64,000 bases of DNA from Leptotrichia sp. HSP-536 (GCF_041199985.1 NZ_CP165647.1:310001-374000); one strand, 5' to 3'; shown: positions 27,157 to 35,616, numbered from the stretch's first letter. Numbers and translations: made by a program. Notes: generated from the letters alone by a model not told the origin.

Positions 27157-27327
27157 AAGTAGGGTATGAATTGCTTTTTTAGTTTCTTGAAATTGTTTCA
27201 AAAATATGATATAATTAAATCAATTAAAGATAATAAAAAAGAGTATTTTTGGAGTAGAAGTTATTTAGTGTTGGTGGAGCAAGTATAGAAGTTATTAAAA
27301 AATATATTCAAGGACAAGGAGGAGAAG

Positions 27328-28472
27328 ATGAAGATAGTTAAAAAGCATATAAATTCAGGATACATCCTAGCTTAGAACAAGTAATCTTTTTCTTAAAAAA
27401 TTTTGGTTGTGTTAGAAAGGTTCATAACCTTATGTTAGATGATAGAAAGAAAGGTTATGAAGAATATAAATCAGCAGGAATCAAAACTAAATATCCTACT
27501 CCTGCTAAATATAAAGAAGAATATCCTTATTTAAAAGAAGTAGATAGTTTAGCACTTGCTAATGCACAATTAAATTTAGAAAAGGCTTTTAAGAATTTTC
27601 TTAAAAATAAAGATTTTGGTTTTCCAAAATATAAATGCAAATCTAATCCAGTTCAAAGTTATACTACAAATAATCAAAACACAATATACATTAATGATAG
27701 GTACATAAAACTTCCTAAATTAAAATCACTAGTCAAAATTAAATTACATAAAGAAATAAAAGGTATAATTAAATCAGTAACAATAAGTAAAAATAGTCTT
27801 GATCATTATTTTGTTTCAATATTATGTGAAGAAGAAATAGAAGAATTGCCAAAGACTAATAAAAATATTGGAATAGATTTAGGAATAAAAGAATTTGCAA
27901 CAATGAATGATTGTACAAAAGTAGAAAATTTAAAGTTGACAAAAGAATATGAAAAAAAATTAAAAAGAGAACAAAGAAAATTATCAAGGAGATGTAAACT
28001 TGCTAAGGATAGCGCTAAAAAAATTTCAGATAGTAAGAACTATCAAAAACAAAAGAAAAAAGTAGCAAAAATACATAATAAAATTAGAAATAAAAGAAAA
28101 GACTTTGTAAATAAGTTGAGTACAAAAATTATTAATAACCACGATATAATTTGTATAGAAGACTTAAATATAAAGGGAATGTTGAAAAATCACAAATTAG
28201 CAAAAAGTATATCAGATGTAAGTTGGAGTGAATTTGTAAGACAACTAGAGTATAAAGCAAATTGGTATGGAAGAAAGATTGTAAAAGTACCTACATTTTA
28301 TCCAAGTAGTAAGACTTGTTCTAGTTGTGGTAATATAAAAGCAACTCTGAAATTATCAGAAAGAATATATCATTGTGAATGTTGTGGACTAGAAATAGAT
28401 AGAGATTACAATGCAAGTATGAATATATTAAGAAAAGGTTTAGAAATATTAAAAGAAGAAAAAGTAAGTTAG
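27328..28472 (+). pseudogene. tnpB of the split IS605-type element, N-terminal frameshift
   Basis: The start ATG 27328 follows GGAGGAG and reads MKIVKK; one missing base near 27343 then shifts the frame away from AYKFRIHPSLEQ. From the ATG at 27432 the frame is open for 346 residues, very close to the full-length TnpB at 15452, with RuvC D (IGIDLGIKEF), RuvC E (CIEDLNIKGM), zinc finger and DRDYNAS intact. A protein started at 27432 would lack about 35 N-terminal residues of the wedge domain. Confidence 0.8.
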
Positions 28473-28479
28473 AAAATAT

Positions 28480-28570
28480 AATCAGGGTAGGGACTACCCA
28501 AAGAGCTTGGTAAATATATGTGGCTAATAAAAGCACATACTTCCCTCTTCTACAAGTGGGAGTAGTTCAC
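28480..28570 (+). ncRNA. Right end / omega-RNA region of the IS605-type element
   Basis: GGGTAGGGACTACCC pairing block, AAAGAGCTTGGTAAATATA, then the terminal hairpin region CCCTCTTCTACAAGTGGGAG ending TAGTTCAC. In characterised TnpB systems this is the scaffold of the guide RNA and the guide is the flanking DNA, here starting GGTTAAAAG. Assignment is by homology to that arrangement. Confidence 0.55.
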
Positions 28571-28589
28571 GGTTAAAAGTTTCTTTTAT

Positions 28590-28623
28590 GTGGGTAGTTA
28601 TTCCAGTAGCTACCTGCTTTTTT
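28590..28623 (+). terminator. Orphan terminator upstream of nadA
   Basis: GTGGGTAG / CTACCTGC stem (two G-T pairs) followed by TTTTTT. No gene ends before it; it may be what is left of a gene removed when the island was assembled. Confidence 0.6.
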
Positions 28624-28678
28624 ATTGGAAAAATTAAAAATTTTCTACTAATTTTATTATAAAATTTTTACTGTCAAC

Positions 28679-28698
28679 TTTATTGTCTTGTCAATAAA
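28679..28698. promoter_or_regulatory. Candidate NiaR operator of the nad operon
   Basis: TTTATTG-TCTTGT-CAATAAA is a perfect 7-6-7 inverted repeat with a TTGTCTTGTCAA core, similar in style to known NiaR (YrxA) sites. It overlaps the -35 box of the nadA promoter. The regulator gene is the last gene of the operon. Confidence 0.65.
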
Positions 28699-28716
28699 AA
28701 CATTTAGTGCTATAAT
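28688..28716 (+). promoter_or_regulatory. Promoter of nadABC-niaR
   Basis: TTGTCA (28688-28693), 17 bp, TATAAT (28711-28716), 42 bp before ATG 28758. Confidence 0.8.
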
Positions 28717-28757
28717 TTCCTCAGGAAATTTTGCTATAAAATATTTTAGGAGGAGTA

Positions 28758-29654
28758 ATGAAAGACAGAATAAAGGAATTACAAAAGGAAAAAGATGTTG
28801 CAATTTTAGCTCATTATTATGTAGATGGAGAAGTTCAAGAGCTTGCTGACTATGTTGGAGATTCTTTTTACTTAGCAAAGGTAGCGACTAAGTTAAAGAA
28901 CAAAACAATAATAATGGCAGGAGTATATTTTATGGGTGAAAGTATAAAAATTTTGAACCCAGAGAAAACAGTACATATGGTTGATGTTTATGCTGATTGC
29001 CCTATGGCACATATGATAACTATAAAAAAAATAAAAGAGATGAGAGAAAAATATGATGATTTAGCAGTTGTTTGCTATATAAATTCAACAGCAGAAATTA
29101 AAGCCTATTGTGATGTATGTATAACTTCATCTAATGCAGTTAAGATTGTAAGTAAATTAAAAGAAAAAAATATTTTTATAGTTCCTGATGGAAATTTGGC
29201 TTCATATATTGCAAAGCAAGTTAAAAATAAAAATATTATCTTAAATGAGGGATATTGTTGTGTACATAACTTAGTACATTTAGAAAATGTAATAAAATTA
29301 AAAAATGAATATCCTAATGCTAAGGTTTTGGCTCATCCAGAATGTAAAGAAGAAATTTTAAATTTAGCTGATTATATTGGAAGTACAAGTGGAATAATTG
29401 AAGAGGTTTTAAAAGGTGGAGATGAATTTATAATTGTGACTGAAAGAGGAATACAGCATAAGATTTATGAAAAAGCTCCTAATAAAAAGCTATATTTTGC
29501 AGATACTTTAATATGTAAAAGTATGAAGAAAAATACTTTAGAAAAAATAGAAAAAATTTTATTAGAAGGTGGAGATAAATTAGAAGTTGATGATGAAATA
29601 GCTAAAAAAGCTCTAATTCCATTAGAAAGAATGTTAGAATTGGCAGGAGATTAA
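28758..29654 (+). CDS. nadA: Quinolinate synthase NadA
   Basis: This [4Fe-4S] enzyme condenses iminoaspartate with dihydroxyacetone phosphate to quinolinate, the second step of de novo NAD synthesis. The 298-residue protein is of the short type. Conserved segments: ILAHYYVDGEVQELADYVGDS at the N-terminus, VCYINSTAEIKAYCDVCITSSNA, the cluster Cys in NEGYCCVH, AHPEC, and the last cluster Cys in ICKSMKKNTLE. An AGGAGGAG site precedes the ATG. It is first in an operon with nadB 1 bp downstream. Confidence 0.95.
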   Translation: MKDRIKELQKEKDVAILAHYYVDGEVQELADYVGDSFYLAKVATKLKNKTIIMAGVYFMGESIKILNPEKTVHMVDVYADCPMAHMITIKKIKEMREKYDDLAVVCYINSTAEIKAYCDVCITSSNAVKIVSKLKEKNIFIVPDGNLASYIAKQVKNKNIILNEGYCCVHNLVHLENVIKLKNEYPNAKVLAHPECKEEILNLADYIGSTSGIIEEVLKGGDEFIIVTERGIQHKIYEKAPNKKLYFADTLICKSMKKNTLEKIEKILLEGGDKLEVDDEIAKKALIPLERMLELAGD

Positions 29655-29655
29655 A

Positions 29656-30948
29656 ATGAAAGTTGAAAATTGTGATGTAGTTATAATTGGTTCTGGTGTT
29701 GCAGGTTTAATATGTGCTTTGACCTTAGATAAAAAATTTAAAATAATATTATTAACAAAGAAAAAACTTAAAGATAGCAATTCCTATCTTGCACAGGGAG
29801 GAATATCTGTTTGTAGAGGAAAAGAAGATAGAGAAGAATATATTGAAGATACCTTAATTGCAGGTCATTATAAAAATAATAAAGAAGCAGTTGAAATATT
29901 AGTTGATGAATCAGAAGAAGCTATAAAGACTTTAATTGAAAATGGAGTAAAGTTTACAGGAGATAAAAAAGGTCTATTCTATACAAGAGAGGGAGGACAT
30001 AGTAAATTTAGGATTCTATATTGTGAAGACCAAACTGGTAAATATATAATGGAAAGCCTTATAGAAAAAGTTTTAGAGAGAGATAATATAAAAATAATTG
30101 AAGATTGTGAGTTTTTAGATATTATTGAAAAAGAAAATACTTGTTTGGGAATATTAGCAAAAAAAGAAGAAATATTTGCTATAAAATCAGAATTTACAGT
30201 ATTAGCAACAGGTGGCTTGGGTGGAATATATAAAAATACTACCAATTTTTCTCATATAAAGGGAGATGGAATTGCAGTAGCTATTAGGCATAACATAGAA
30301 TTAAAGGACATTTCATATATACAAATACATCCAACTACATTCTATACAAAGGAAAATGAAAGAAAGTTTTTAATTTCAGAATCAGTAAGAGGGGAAGGAG
30401 CAATACTTTTAAATCAAAAATTAGAAAGATTTACAGATGAATTAAAACCTAGGGATAAAGTAACAAAGGCAATATTAGAAGAGATGAAAAAAGATAATTC
30501 TGAATATGAGTGGCTAGATTTTAGTACAATAAATTTAGATATTAAAGAGAGATTCCCTAATATCTATAATCATTTAATGAAAAAAGGTATAGACCCACTT
30601 AAAGATAAAGTCCCAATAGTTCCTGCTCAACATTATACAATGGGAGGAATTAAGGTTGATATGAACTCTAAAACTTCAATAAAAAATTTATATGCTATTG
30701 GTGAAGTTGCTTGTACAGGTGTTCACGGTCAAAATAGACTTGCAAGCAATTCATTACTAGAAAGTGTTGTATTTGCAAAAAGAGCTTCACAGTCAATTAT
30801 TGACGAAAATAATATTTCTGTTTATAATAACATAACAGATGATATTTTTAAAAATATAGTGGATAAAATTTTAATATTTGATGAAAAAGAAAATAAAAAT
30901 ATCATAATGCAAAGGATAAGAGAAGATGAATTTGAGAAAAATAGATAA
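29656..30948 (+). CDS. nadB: L-aspartate oxidase NadB (short form)
   Basis: This FAD enzyme oxidises L-aspartate to iminoaspartate. It has the FAD dinucleotide motif GSGVAGL (12-18), the SNSYLAQGGISV loop, the substrate segment HPTTFY, REF-type SVRGEGAILLN, and GEVACTGVHGQNRLASNSLLE near the C-terminus. At 430 residues it is about 100 shorter than E. coli NadB: it stops soon after the FAD domain and lacks most of the C-terminal helical domain. The end of the gene overlaps nadC by 23 bp, so the short length is not caused by an insertion. Whether it uses O2 or fumarate cannot be told; fumarate is likely in an anaerobe. Confidence 0.93.
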   Translation: MKVENCDVVIIGSGVAGLICALTLDKKFKIILLTKKKLKDSNSYLAQGGISVCRGKEDREEYIEDTLIAGHYKNNKEAVEILVDESEEAIKTLIENGVKFTGDKKGLFYTREGGHSKFRILYCEDQTGKYIMESLIEKVLERDNIKIIEDCEFLDIIEKENTCLGILAKKEEIFAIKSEFTVLATGGLGGIYKNTTNFSHIKGDGIAVAIRHNIELKDISYIQIHPTTFYTKENERKFLISESVRGEGAILLNQKLERFTDELKPRDKVTKAILEEMKKDNSEYEWLDFSTINLDIKERFPNIYNHLMKKGIDPLKDKVPIVPAQHYTMGGIKVDMNSKTSIKNLYAIGEVACTGVHGQNRLASNSLLESVVFAKRASQSIIDENNISVYNNITDDIFKNIVDKILIFDEKENKNIIMQRIREDEFEKNR

Positions 30949-31786
30949 ATTTCAAATGGATGAGTCAATTAAATTAGCTTTAAAAGAAGATATAACTTTT
31001 GAAGATATTAGTACAAATGCTATCTATAAAAATGATAAATTAGCAGAGATTTTACTTTATTCAAAAGAAGATGGTATTTTAGCAGGGCTTGATGTGTTCA
31101 AAAGAGTTTTTGAATTATTGGATAATTCAGTTGAATTTACAGAGTATAAAAAAGATGGAGATAAACTTTTAAATAAAGATTTAATATTGAAAATAAAAGC
31201 TGATGTAAAAACAATATTATCAGCTGAAAGAACAGCTTTGAACTATTTACAGAGAATGAGTGGAATTGCAAGCTATACTCAAAAAATGGTGGAGGCACTA
31301 GATGACAAGAATATATTGTTGCTAGATACTAGAAAGACTACTCCTAATATGAGAATATTTGAAAAGTATGCAGTTAGAGTAGGTGGTGGCTATAATCATA
31401 GATACAATCTTTCAGATGCTATAATGTTAAAAGATAATCATATTGATGCAGCTGGCTCTATAACAGAGGCAATAAAACTTGCAAGAGAATACTCTCCTTT
31501 TATTAAAAAAATTGAAATAGAAGTTGAAGATTTAAAAGGAGTGGAAGAAGCAGTTAAAGCTGGAGCAGATATAATTATGCTGGATAATATGGATGTAGAA
31601 ACAATTAAAAAGGCTATAAAAATTATAAATAAGCAGGCTATAATAGAATGTTCAGGAAATGTAGATATAACTAATATAAATCGTTTTAAAGGATTAGAAA
31701 TAGACTATATTTCAAGTGGGGCTATAACGCATTCAGCTAAAATTTTAGATTTAAGTTTGAAAAATTTGAGGTATGTAGATGATTGA
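30926..31786 (+). CDS. nadC: Nicotinate-nucleotide pyrophosphorylase NadC
   Basis: It converts quinolinate and PRPP to nicotinate mononucleotide with loss of CO2. The 286-residue protein has the N-terminal DEDITFEDISTNAI-type segment, RTALNYLQRMSGIAS, DTRKTTPNMR, VRVGGGYNHRYNLSDAIMLKDNH and the C-terminal barrel with IMLDNM. Catalytic Arg/Lys/His residues are present. It begins inside nadB and its stop overlaps the start of niaR. Confidence 0.96.
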   Translation: MNLRKIDKFQMDESIKLALKEDITFEDISTNAIYKNDKLAEILLYSKEDGILAGLDVFKRVFELLDNSVEFTEYKKDGDKLLNKDLILKIKADVKTILSAERTALNYLQRMSGIASYTQKMVEALDDKNILLLDTRKTTPNMRIFEKYAVRVGGGYNHRYNLSDAIMLKDNHIDAAGSITEAIKLAREYSPFIKKIEIEVEDLKGVEEAVKAGADIIMLDNMDVETIKKAIKIINKQAIIECSGNVDITNINRFKGLEIDYISSGAITHSAKILDLSLKNLRYVDD

Positions 31787-32288
31787 AAGAGAAGAGAGAG
31801 AAAAGAAAATACTTGAGATATTAAGAGATAGTGAAACTCTTGTTAGTGGGACATATCTTGCAGAATTTTTTGATGTTTCAAGACAGGTTATAGTACAGGA
31901 TATAGCAATATTAAAAGCTAAAAATATAGATATTATTTCAACTAATAGAGGTTATAGATTACTATCAAAAGGAATAAAAAAAGTTATTAAAGTTAAACAT
32001 GATGATGCAGAAATTAGAAATGAGTTAAATGCTATTGTAGACCTTGGAGCAAGTGTTGAAGATGTTTTTGTTATCCATAAAACTTATGGGGAAATAAGGG
32101 TAAAGTTGGATATAAAATCAAGGAGAGATGTTGATTTATTGGTAGAAAATATAAATTCTAAATTGAGTAAACCTTTAAAAAATTTGACAGATAATTGTCA
32201 TTACCATACTATAATAGCTGAAAATGAGAATATTTTTAAAGAAGTTGAGGATAAACTAAAAGAGCTTGGAATTTTGATGGAAGAATAA
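31779..32288 (+). CDS. niaR: NiaR (YrxA) niacin-responsive repressor, HTH_11 and 3H domains
   Basis: The 169-residue regulator has an N-terminal winged helix (residues 1-60, TYLAEFFDVSRQVIVQDIAILKAK) and a C-terminal 3H domain whose three histidine regions are seen in KVKHDDAE, FVIHKTYGE and NCHYHTII. In Firmicutes and Thermotogales NiaR binds nicotinate and represses NAD synthesis or niacin uptake genes. It closes the nad operon, and the inverted repeat over the operon promoter is its probable site. Confidence 0.9.
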   Translation: MIEREEREKKILEILRDSETLVSGTYLAEFFDVSRQVIVQDIAILKAKNIDIISTNRGYRLLSKGIKKVIKVKHDDAEIRNELNAIVDLGASVEDVFVIHKTYGEIRVKLDIKSRRDVDLLVENINSKLSKPLKNLTDNCHYHTIIAENENIFKEVEDKLKELGILMEE

Positions 32289-32315
32289 AAAGGAAGTTGA
32301 AATAGCTTCCTTTTT
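32287..32315 (+). terminator. Terminator of the nad operon
   Basis: AAAAAGGAAG / CTTCCTTTTT perfect stem with a 9-nt loop. Confidence 0.88.
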
Positions 32316-32352
32316 AAAATTCTAAATTTTTATTTTTGTTTATACGAACATA

Positions 32353-32712
32353 CTAACAAATAGTTACAACAACTATATTTTTATTTTCAGCAACTTTATT
32401 ATAGAATTCTTTTAAATTTTCAAAATGTTCAGAAAGTTCTTCCATTATTTCTTCTTTTTCTTCTGTATAGTCCCAAATATCTGGATAAATTCCATTTTCA
32501 GCAAAGTTAGTCATATCAAAATCTTTTAAATAATCTTGAAAATTTATTTCATTCAATTTTTTAGAAATTTCTATTACTTTCTCAGTTGGAATATATCTTG
32601 CAAACTCTTCAGCTTCATCATTAAAGTTTTCACTACCTATAATAAATTCACTTAGTAGATTATCTTCAGGAACACTGTAGATTGCAGAAAGTCCATTTCT
32701 GCTAGATAATAT
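32353..32712 (-). pseudogene. 5'-truncated DUF1877/YfbM-like gene
   Basis: Reverse-strand codons read ILSSRNGLSAIYSVPEDNLL…PDIWDYTEEKE…LKEFYNKVAENKNIVVVTIC and then stop. The C-terminal pattern (IWD…F..LKEFY.KA…) resembles DUF1877 (YfbM). There is an in-frame stop at 32713-32715 and no start codon or ribosome site, so about the first third is missing. It marks the right edge of the accessory island before engB. Confidence 0.6.
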
Positions 32713-32772
32713 TTACTTTAGTGTAATTCTAAATTCATATAATTATCAACCAAGTCTATTATTCAAAATAAT

Positions 32773-32818
32773 AAAAATGTGTAATCAGTCAATTTAATTT
32801 GATTAACTACACATTTTT
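32773..32818 (-). terminator. Terminator of the engB operon
   Basis: On the reverse strand, AAAATGTGTA and TACACATTTT arms about 25 bases apart, with extra partial pairing between (TTAATC / GATTAA region), followed by TTTTATTATT. Confidence 0.6.
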
Positions 32819-32830
32819 TTACGTAAATTA

Positions 32831-33418
32831 TTATTTTTCAGCAATTCTTTTCCCTATAAAATTTAATAACTCTTCTCTTCCTGTATTCTTTAATGAAGAA
32901 TAAAAAAACACATCTTCGTTTTTAAACACTAATTTTTTCCTAATTTCCTTTAACTGCTTGAATTTTTCATTATTTGACAATTTATCCGCCTTTGTAAAAA
33001 TTATATAATATTCAATTCCAAAATGTTCCAGCCACTTTAACATTTCCATATCTTCGTTTGACGGAACTCTACGTAAATCAAGCAATAAAAATACAATTTT
33101 TTCACGATTTGAAATTAAATAGCTTTCAATAGTTTTTCCCCAGTTTTTCTTAACGGCATCAGGTACTTTTGCAAATCCGTATCCTGGCAAATCAACAAAA
33201 TGAATTTTGTCATTTATTAGAAAATAATTGATTAACTGCGTTCTTCCTGGAGTTTTACTCGTTCTAGCCAAACTTTTTCTCTTTGTTAAAGAATTTATCA
33301 ATGAAGATTTTCCTACATTCGATCTTCCAATAAATGAAAATTCCACAATATTATTAAATTCTGGATAATCTTTTTCTACAACTGCAGATTTTACAAATTC
33401 AGATTTATTTATTTCCAT
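32831..33418 (-). CDS. engB: Ribosome biogenesis GTPase EngB (YsxC/YihA)
   Basis: This essential small GTPase acts in 50S assembly. The 195-residue protein has P-loop GRSNVGKS (31-38), switch I TPGRTQ, G3 DLPGYG, G4 TKAD and G5-like SSLKNTG. It is the last gene of a coaE-LCP-engB reverse-strand group (32-bp gap after the LCP gene). Confidence 0.96.
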   Translation of the reverse strand: MEINKSEFVKSAVVEKDYPEFNNIVEFSFIGRSNVGKSSLINSLTKRKSLARTSKTPGRTQLINYFLINDKIHFVDLPGYGFAKVPDAVKKNWGKTIESYLISNREKIVFLLLDLRRVPSNEDMEMLKWLEHFGIEYYIIFTKADKLSNNEKFKQLKEIRKKLVFKNEDVFFYSSLKNTGREELLNFIGKRIAEK

Positions 33419-33450
33419 TTCTCACCTCTTTTTTCATAATTTTAAATTTG

Positions 33451-34251
33451 TTAATTTTGAAATTCTGACCTAGCATTTTCTAATGAAATTTCATCTGGCA
33501 TAAAATACCAAACTCCATTAATCATTCTTCCATCTCCAGTAATCTCATGCTGCTCAATATCTGAATGGTGTATTAAAACCGCTGGCAATGCCGACAAACT
33601 TCTAATAGGATTTACTGCTATTTCCATATGTTCCTTTGTATAGCCATAAACTTGTGGAATATATTTCCATCCAGATGGTTCTGCTATTTTTCGGACAATC
33701 CCCTGAATAACCTGTCTTTGACGCTCATCACGCTTGAATGCAGTATCACTTTTTCTATGTCTTGTATATGCAAGTGCCATTCTTCCCTTTAAATTATAAA
33801 TTTGACCTTTGTTAAAATGAAATACTTCCTGATCAAAATAATCCTGATTAAAAGTATGATTTGCAACAACATCGACTCCATCTATTAAATTAGTTATATT
33901 CATTACATCTTCAAATCTGAAACGCACGTGATAATTAATTTTTGTATCAAGCAAGTTTTCAACTGCATCAATTGTACATTGTGTTCCTCCAAAATGATGT
34001 GAGTGTGTAATTTTGTCCTGTTTATAATTTTCACAAGGAATTTCCGCATATGTATCACGCGGTATTGAAACCATCTTTATCTGTGCCAAATACGGTATAA
34101 CCCTTATAACAATAAGCCCGTCACTCCGAGATCCTTCTGTTGGCTGATTTGCATAGGCATCCACCCCAATTACAAGAATATTAAATGGAACACATAACCA
34201 TGCAATTAAGGTTACCAAAGCTATTAATAATATCAATAATACTTGTTTCAT
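33451..34251 (-). CDS. LytR-CpsA-Psr (LCP) family protein
   Basis: The 266-residue membrane-anchored protein has one N-terminal transmembrane helix (about 3-24) and then an LCP domain outside. Visible LCP motifs are RSDGLIVIRV (metal-binding Asp region), VSIPRDTYAEIP (substrate Arg/Asp), and the C-terminal LAYTRHRKSDTAFKRDERQRQV segment. LCP enzymes transfer undecaprenyl-linked polymers to peptidoglycan and are best known in Gram-positives. Here the gene is in a diderm; the acceptor polymer is unknown. Its start overlaps the coaE stop by 4 bp. Confidence 0.88.
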   Translation of the reverse strand: MKQVLLILLIALVTLIAWLCVPFNILVIGVDAYANQPTEGSRSDGLIVIRVIPYLAQIKMVSIPRDTYAEIPCENYKQDKITHSHHFGGTQCTIDAVENLLDTKINYHVRFRFEDVMNITNLIDGVDVVANHTFNQDYFDQEVFHFNKGQIYNLKGRMALAYTRHRKSDTAFKRDERQRQVIQGIVRKIAEPSGWKYIPQVYGYTKEHMEIAVNPIRSLSALPAVLIHHSDIEQHEITGDGRMINGVWYFMPDEISLENARSEFQN

Positions 34252-34886
34252 TTTTTCACCTCCATAAGTAAAATACTATTTTTTAGCATTCTTAAAAATT
34301 CATCAACTTTTTTTTCCAAATCTTGAATACTTCCATCATTTTCAATAACAAAATCACTTCTTTCTTTTTTTTCATCTAACGGCATTTGGGAATTAATAAT
34401 ATTCAAGGCGTCATTTTCACTACGGTTGTCTCTTTCCAAAATTCGCCTAATTTGTGTACTCTTTTTTGCACTAATTAACAAAATATAATCAAATTCCTTT
34501 TCCCATAGGACTTCAAAAAGCAGCTGTATTTCTACAAAAATAATTTTATTATTTTTTTTGTATTTGGAAATCTGTTCTCTCATAGTATGCAAAATTTCTG
34601 GATGCATAATTGAATTTAAAAGCAGTCTTTTTTCTTTATTTTCAAAAATAATTTTTCCTAATTTTTCACGTGAAATTCGGATTGCATTATTTTCATTTTC
34701 AAAATTACCACTATTTTCCAGAACTTCTTTTCCAAAATTTTCCACAATTTTTTCTATAACTTTTGGAATTTTTATAACCTCATGAGAAATAGTGTCCAAA
34801 TCAATAACAGGAAATTTCTTTTCCTGCAAAATCTGGCTAACTGTACTTTTTCCAGTCCCAATTCCGCCAGTAAGCCCAATAACCAT
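34248..34886 (-). CDS. coaE: Dephospho-CoA kinase
   Basis: It performs the last step of coenzyme A synthesis. The 212-residue protein has P-loop GGIGTGKS (7-14), DLDTISHEV, the lid-like HPEI segment, and the conserved IRRILERDNRSENDALNIINSQMP region. It is the first gene of the coaE-LCP-engB group. Confidence 0.94.
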   Translation of the reverse strand: MVIGLTGGIGTGKSTVSQILQEKKFPVIDLDTISHEVIKIPKVIEKIVENFGKEVLENSGNFENENNAIRISREKLGKIIFENKEKRLLLNSIMHPEILHTMREQISKYKKNNKIIFVEIQLLFEVLWEKEFDYILLISAKKSTQIRRILERDNRSENDALNIINSQMPLDEKKERSDFVIENDGSIQDLEKKVDEFLRMLKNSILLMEVKK

Positions 34887-35214
34887 TTTTCTTCAAATTT
34901 TCCTTTCTAAAACTTAGTAATTATTACAAATACAATGTATTTTATACCTTTTTTTATTTATTTGCAACAATTTTTTGAAGAAAAAATTTTAATTTGTATG
35001 GGTAAATAAAAAAAGCGTTTCAAATATAAAAAAATTAGAATAAATAATAAATTTTAGAATAAAATATGGTATAATAAGAGTAGAATTTTAAAAAAGAAAA
35101 AATTGAAAAAATATTTACAATATGATAAAATTATCTGGAGAAATTAAAAAGTGTTAATAACAAGAAATTAGTAAATTAAATATTTGATTCATAAAACAAA
35201 AATAAGGAGGACAT
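34887..35214. other. Intergenic region between divergent coaE and accB
   Basis: 328 bp of very AT-rich sequence without an ORF. It holds the putative accB promoter and a good AAGGAGG site just before ATG 35215. Nothing else is recognisable. Confidence 0.6.
35067..35075 (+). promoter_or_regulatory. Extended -10 promoter of the acc-nusB operon
   Basis: TGGTATAAT (extended -10, TATAAT at 35070-35075) without a convincing -35; about 140 bp before accB. Confidence 0.45.
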
Positions 35215-35616
35215 ATGGAACTGAGAGACATTCAGGAATTAATGCAGGTTTTAAAAAAAGAAAATTTAACCGAGATGAAAATAAAATATGGTAACATAAA
35301 GCTTACATTAACTAACTCTGAAACTGGACAAATTGCAAATGCCACAATGCCTGTAACAAGAAAAGTTCAAAAAAATATCGCCAAGGCATTGCCTAAAGAA
35401 GAAGTTATTAAATCAAGCAATGTAGGAAGAATAAGATTAATAAATTCAAAAGTTGGAACTTCAGTAAGAAAAGGAGAAATTCTTGCCAGAATTAACACAA
35501 TTGGAATTGACAACGATGTAAAAGCTACTGTAAATGGTATCTTGAAAGAAGTATTAGTTGCAGATGGTTCAGCTGTGGATTTCGCAAAGGAATTATTTAA
35601 AATTGAAGTTAAATAA
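35215..35616 (+). CDS. accB: Biotin carboxyl carrier-like protein lacking the biotinyl lysine
   Basis: The 133-residue protein has the N-terminal accB helix region (ELRDIQELMQVLKKENLTEMKIKYG), a linker, and a C-terminal biotinyl/lipoyl barrel from residue 68 (SSNVGRIRL…). Gapless alignment with the E. coli BCCP motif places the usual EAMKM at N94-I98, which reads NTIGI. The biotinylated Lys is therefore Gly97. The rest of the fold is conserved (KGEIL, GILKEVLV.DGSAVDF, LFKIE). It sits in the classical accB-accC order. Either another BCCP carries biotin and this one has a structural or regulatory role, or it is non-functional as a carrier. Confidence 0.85.
   Translation: MELRDIQELMQVLKKENLTEMKIKYGNIKLTLTNSETGQIANATMPVTRKVQKNIAKALPKEEVIKSSNVGRIRLINSKVGTSVRKGEILARINTIGIDNDVKATVNGILKEVLVADGSAVDFAKELFKIEVK

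Larger units (their letters stand above)
24901..28570 (+). mobile_element. IS605-type element split by two nested IS copies
   Basis: The left end starts after TTTAAC (24895-24900) with a perfect hairpin CCCTACTT / AAGTAGGG. The right end closes at 28570 with GGGAGTAGTTCAC. The internal sequence is interrupted after 24956 by two IS insertions and resumes at 27158. The remaining own sequence has the tnpA promoter (TTGAAA-17-TATAAT, about 27187-27215), only the last ~30 codons of tnpA (27240-27327), a frameshifted tnpB and the omega-RNA/right end. The host lineage received this element before the ISs arrived. Confidence 0.8.
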
